In this document: in pieces, positions 7,362 through 8,366 of the stretch
How positions within the stretch are numbered: the first letter of the stretch is position 1
Layout of the letters: each line of letters begins with the position of its first letter
Assembly (NCBI GenBank): GCA_964598255.1
Contig: CAZRBA010000127.1
Span: forward strand, 1-8,366
Source: Caldithrix sp964598255
GTDB lineage: Bacteria; Calditrichota; Calditrichia; Calditrichales; Calditrichaceae
Length of the DNA: 8,366 nt
Reading direction: 5' to 3'
Position numbers and translations under genes: made by a program
The notes under the pieces: generated by a model
Told to the model about the DNA's origin: nothing
Seen by the model: only the letters and a program-made list of their open reading frames with translations
Database searches by the model: none

Positions 7362-7750
7362 GGGGACGATTCTGGATTCGACGGGCATGAGAAAGGTATG
7401 AACGGCAACCCGGGCTTCCGACTATCCCGTCCCGTAAGGGATCCCGTTTGGGATAAAACTGGTCGGGAAAAAAATAAATGCCAATAATAATTACGCATTG
7501 GCTGCTTAAGTAAATAGTAGCCCGCTGTCCTTGTCTCCAATCCACCGGGGATAGGGAACAGCGTCGACTTTGGGTGGATGGAGATAATAGCTGCCGCCCG
7601 GTCGCTATTATCTCCTAAATAACCGGGCTGGCCTGTCGACAGGTTTGCCGACTAACCGGTCGGCAGGCGAGATGAATGAGTCGGCTATGGTTGTAGATGT
7701 TCGTACGGTTCCATGCCCGGACCCGGGTTCGACTCCCGGCGTCTCCACTA
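7362..7750 (+). ncRNA. ssrA: tmRNA (transfer-messenger RNA, one-piece)
   Basis: tmRNA rescues ribosomes stalled on broken messages and tags the nascent protein for proteolysis, with SmpB. The 5' end GGGGACG (7362-7368) pairs with CGTCTCC (7740-7746) as acceptor stem. The T arm is CCGGG-TTCGACT-CCCGG (7723-7739). GGGCATG (7383-7389) pairs with CATGCCC (7712-7718) as the long helix P2. The tag frame lies at 7480-7509. Behind it is pseudoknot PK2 (7523-7528 with 7558-7563, and 7540-7546 with 7573-7579). PK3 has a 12-bp perfect stem, 7580-7591 with 7604-7615, whose loop bases 7597-7601 pair with 7623-7627. A PK4-like hairpin follows at 7646-7665. The mature end is A7747 and the following bases are CTA, so a proper CCA is not encoded and must be added. 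Length of about 386 is typical. No promoter could be fixed in the 248 bases upstream. Confidence 0.96.
7480..7509 (+). other. ssrA: tmRNA tag-peptide reading frame (ANNNYALAA)
   Basis: Nine codons, GCC AAT AAT AAT TAC GCA TTG GCT GCT, followed by TAA give ANNNYALAA. The YALAA end is the usual recognition signal for ClpXP-type proteases. The alanine GCC is taken as resume codon because most tags start with Ala or Gly; one codon more (AAT, Asn) cannot be excluded. Further stops (TAA at 7511-7513, and TAG twice soon after) back up the first in other frames. Confidence 0.85.
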
Positions 7751-7756
7751 ATTTGT

Positions 7757-7888
7757 ATGGAAAGTATTGTTTTACTTATTTTGGCAATCGCGTTTGTTTA
7801 TTTATTATTTGCGGCAAGAAAAACCGGCCGTAGCGTGCATAATTCGCATCGAAATTTGGTGCGAAAAATAAAGGATCGCTATCGCTAA
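7757..7888 (+). CDS. Small single-helix membrane peptide (43 residues), unrecognised
   Basis: The ATG at 7757 opens 43 codons to a TAA at 7886-7888. Residues 4-19 (IVLLILAIAFVYLLFA) form one strongly hydrophobic helix. It is followed at once by RK and a basic tail ending KIKDRYR, which predicts a cytoplasmic C-terminus by the positive-inside rule. I know no matching family. The frame begins only ten bases after the mature tmRNA end, with no terminator between and no visible ribosome binding site. It would have to be translated from the processed 3' trailer of the tmRNA precursor or from an unseen promoter. It ends just before the next promoter. The sharp split into a hydrophobic helix and a basic tail argues for a real gene; the missing ribosome binding site argues against. 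Confidence 0.45.
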   Translation: MESIVLLILAIAFVYLLFAARKTGRSVHNSHRNLVRKIKDRYR

Positions 7889-7894
7889 AAAAAG

Positions 7895-7923
7895 TTGACA
7901 GCAGTTTAAAGATTTTGTAAAAT
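7895..7923 (+). promoter_or_regulatory. Near-consensus sigma70-type promoter for the tRNA region
   Basis: A perfect TTGACA (7895-7900), an ideal 17-base spacer and TAAAAT (7918-7923, five of six matches) make this the best promoter in the window. Transcription would start near 7930 and read through the tRNA-like segment into tRNA-Gly at 8061. Strong promoters of this kind are typical of stable RNA genes. Confidence 0.82.
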
Positions 7924-7927
7924 TGTG

Positions 7928-8013
7928 TCTTTCAAAAATAAACAATAGACCGTTCGGCTTTGGTTAGTAGAGTATCCCGACGAGTCGGGACCAAGGTTGG
8001 GATCTTTGAAAGA
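7928..8013 (+). ncRNA. tRNA-derived, non-canonical folded leader segment (possible degenerate tRNA or small RNA)
   Basis: TCTTTCAAA (7928-7936) and TTTGAAAGA (8005-8013) form a perfect nine-base-pair closing stem. Inside it, CTTTGG (7958-7963) can pair with CCAAGG (7991-7996, one G-U), enclosing the perfect palindrome TCCCGACGAGTCGGGA (7975-7990). The stretch GGTTAGTAGAGTA resembles the D arm of the neighbouring tRNA-Gly (GGTAGAGCA), and CCAAGGTTGGG equals the 3' half of its anticodon arm. There is no T arm or tRNA acceptor end. The segment starts almost at the predicted start of transcription. It may be a decayed tRNA-Gly copy that keeps a fold, a processing spacer, or a small RNA. Pairings are seen; any function is inference. 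Confidence 0.4.
7975..7990. repeat. 16-base palindrome, copy 1
   Basis: TCCCGACGAGTCGGGA is a perfect inverted repeat (TCCCGAC/GTCGGGA around GA). As RNA it would be a six-base-pair hairpin with a CGAG tetraloop. It sits where the 5' half of an anticodon arm would be in the tRNA-like leader. The 28 bases 7974-8001 are identical to 8244-8271. Confidence 0.85.
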
Positions 8014-8060
8014 AAAAGGTAAATTCGGGTTAACGAGGCGAAAAAATAGATATTTAGTAA

Positions 8061-8133
8061 GCGAGAGTAGCTCAGTTGGTAGAGCACAACCTTGCCAAGG
8101 TTGGGGTCGCGGGTTCGAGTCCCGTCTCTCGCT
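8061..8133 (+). tRNA. tRNA-Gly (anticodon GCC)
   Basis: A complete cloverleaf of 73 bases. Acceptor stem GCGAGAG (8061-8067) pairs with CTCTCGC (8126-8132). The D arm is GCTC-AGTTGGTA-GAGC (8070-8085). The anticodon arm is CAACC-TTGCCAA-GGTTG (8087-8103) with anticodon GCC. The T arm is GCGGG-TTCGAGT-CCCGT (8109-8125). The discriminator is T8133, and CCA is not encoded; CTTTTTT follows and may act as a simple terminator behind the structured tRNA. It decodes GGC and GGU. It is served by the promoter at 7895-7923, with a folded leader in between. Confidence 0.97.
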
Positions 8134-8200
8134 CTTTTTTATTCTTAAGGTGATTTGAAATATACGGAGAAGATGCGGTATTTGACCGAGTGTGGGCAAA
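8095..8200 (+). repeat. 106-base perfect direct repeat, copy 1
   Basis: It covers the 3' half of tRNA-Gly from within the anticodon loop, the T run, and 60 bases of downstream flank ending TGTGGGCAAA. It is identical to 8261-8366. The 17 bases at 8070-8086 (the D arm) also recur at 8228-8244. Confidence 0.95.
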
Positions 8201-8227
8201 TGATCTTTGCAGGATTTATGTTTTTAC

Positions 8228-8299
8228 GCTCAGTTGGTAGAGCATCCCGACGAGTCGGGACCAAGGTTGGGGTCGCGGGTTCGAGTCCCGTCTCTCGCT
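8228..8299 (+). pseudogene. Broken tRNA-Gly copy with a palindrome in place of the anticodon arm's 5' half
   Basis: The D arm (8228-8244) and the part from the anticodon loop to the 3' end (8261-8299, including an intact T arm and 3' acceptor strand) are identical to tRNA-Gly. The 5' acceptor strand is absent: GTTTTTAC stands where GCGAGAGTA is expected, so the acceptor stem cannot form. The eight bases CAACCTTG are replaced by the 16-base palindrome TCCCGACGAGTCGGGA, removing the start of the anticodon loop. It cannot be a working tRNA. It may be transcribed only if transcripts pass the T run after tRNA-Gly. Confidence 0.85.
8245..8260. repeat. 16-base palindrome, copy 2
   Basis: Same TCCCGACGAGTCGGGA as at 7975-7990, in the same place relative to the tRNA D arm and to CCAAGGTTGGG. 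The intact tRNA-Gly between the two copies has CAACCTTG at this point. Confidence 0.9.
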
Positions 8300-8366
8300 C
8301 TTTTTTATTCTTAAGGTGATTTGAAATATACGGAGAAGATGCGGTATTTGACCGAGTGTGGGCAAA
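8261..8366 (+). repeat. 106-base perfect direct repeat, copy 2, ending at the window edge
   Basis: It is identical to 8095-8200, offset by 166 bases. The window stops exactly at the last base for which identity can be tested, so the true repeat end is unknown. Either the tandem unit continues to the right or the contig was broken here. Confidence 0.95.

Noticed and set aside
7645..7833. Plus-strand 62-codon frame through the tmRNA 3' end
   Set aside because: Its GSTPGVST stretch is the translated T arm of tmRNA. The neighbouring frame, with its helix-plus-basic-tail product starting at 7757, is the better coding candidate.
7906..8199. Minus-strand 97-codon open frame across the tRNA-Gly region
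   Set aside because: Its core (RRDSNPRP and ALPTELL) is the well-known false protein produced by translating the antisense of a tRNA. It overlaps the intact tRNA-Gly, and its remaining part covers the promoter and leader.
7928..8366. CRISPR-like array at the right end
   Set aside because: Units are few, unevenly spaced and derived from a tRNA gene, and no regular repeat-spacer pattern exists.
8095..8366. Attachment sites of an integrated element at the tRNA 3' end
   Set aside because: The direct repeats are only 60 bases apart, leaving no room for an element. No integrase is seen and the repeat extends well past the tRNA end. Tandem duplication or an assembly break explains it better.

Overview
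The window is a bacterial chromosome segment with moderate-to-low GC and long AT-rich intergenic stretches. Its housekeeping genes are ordinary for free-living bacteria: carbamate kinase, a dNTP triphosphohydrolase, an M20 peptidase, glycogen synthase, a HAD phosphatase, tmRNA and tRNA-Gly. The protein style and the palindrome-rich spacers remind me of the Fibrobacteres-Chlorobi-Bacteroidetes side of the tree, for example Calditrichota-like bacteria. This is an impression, and no gene here fixes the taxonomy.

Left part (1-914): the last 45 codons of a carbamate kinase gene run off the left edge. Facing it on the minus strand is a small rhodanese-like protein whose active-site cysteine position is tyrosine and whose N-terminus is cut off by an in-frame stop, so it looks inactive or decaying. 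A gene-poor AT-rich stretch of about 375 bases follows and ends in a plausible sigma70-type promoter.

Middle part (915-7113): five plus-strand genes. They encode a putative GT-A-like glycosyltransferase that I cannot assign to a named family, an HD-domain dGTPase-like enzyme, an M20 metallohydrolase closed by a very good intrinsic terminator, glycogen synthase GlgA, and a class-II HAD phosphatase. Gaps of 89-188 bases separate them, so they look like a row of small units rather than one tight operon. The glycosyltransferase and GlgA could both handle sugars, but nothing in the sequence links them directly.

Right part (7114-8366): the RNA-rich and most interesting section. A complete tmRNA gene (ssrA, tag ANNNYALAA) can be folded by eye, with its tRNA-like ends and at least two clear pseudoknots. 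Ten bases after it lies a 43-codon open frame for a one-helix membrane peptide. Next comes a near-consensus promoter (TTGACA, 17 bases, TAAAAT). It is followed by a tRNA-like but non-canonical folded segment, then an intact tRNA-Gly(GCC), then a broken second copy of that tRNA. In both odd copies the 5' half of the anticodon arm is replaced by the same 16-base palindrome (TCCCGACGAGTCGGGA). The 3' half of the tRNA and its downstream flank form a perfect 106-base direct repeat whose second copy ends exactly at the window edge. This suggests either a tandem tRNA-derived array continuing to the right or a contig broken at a repeat.
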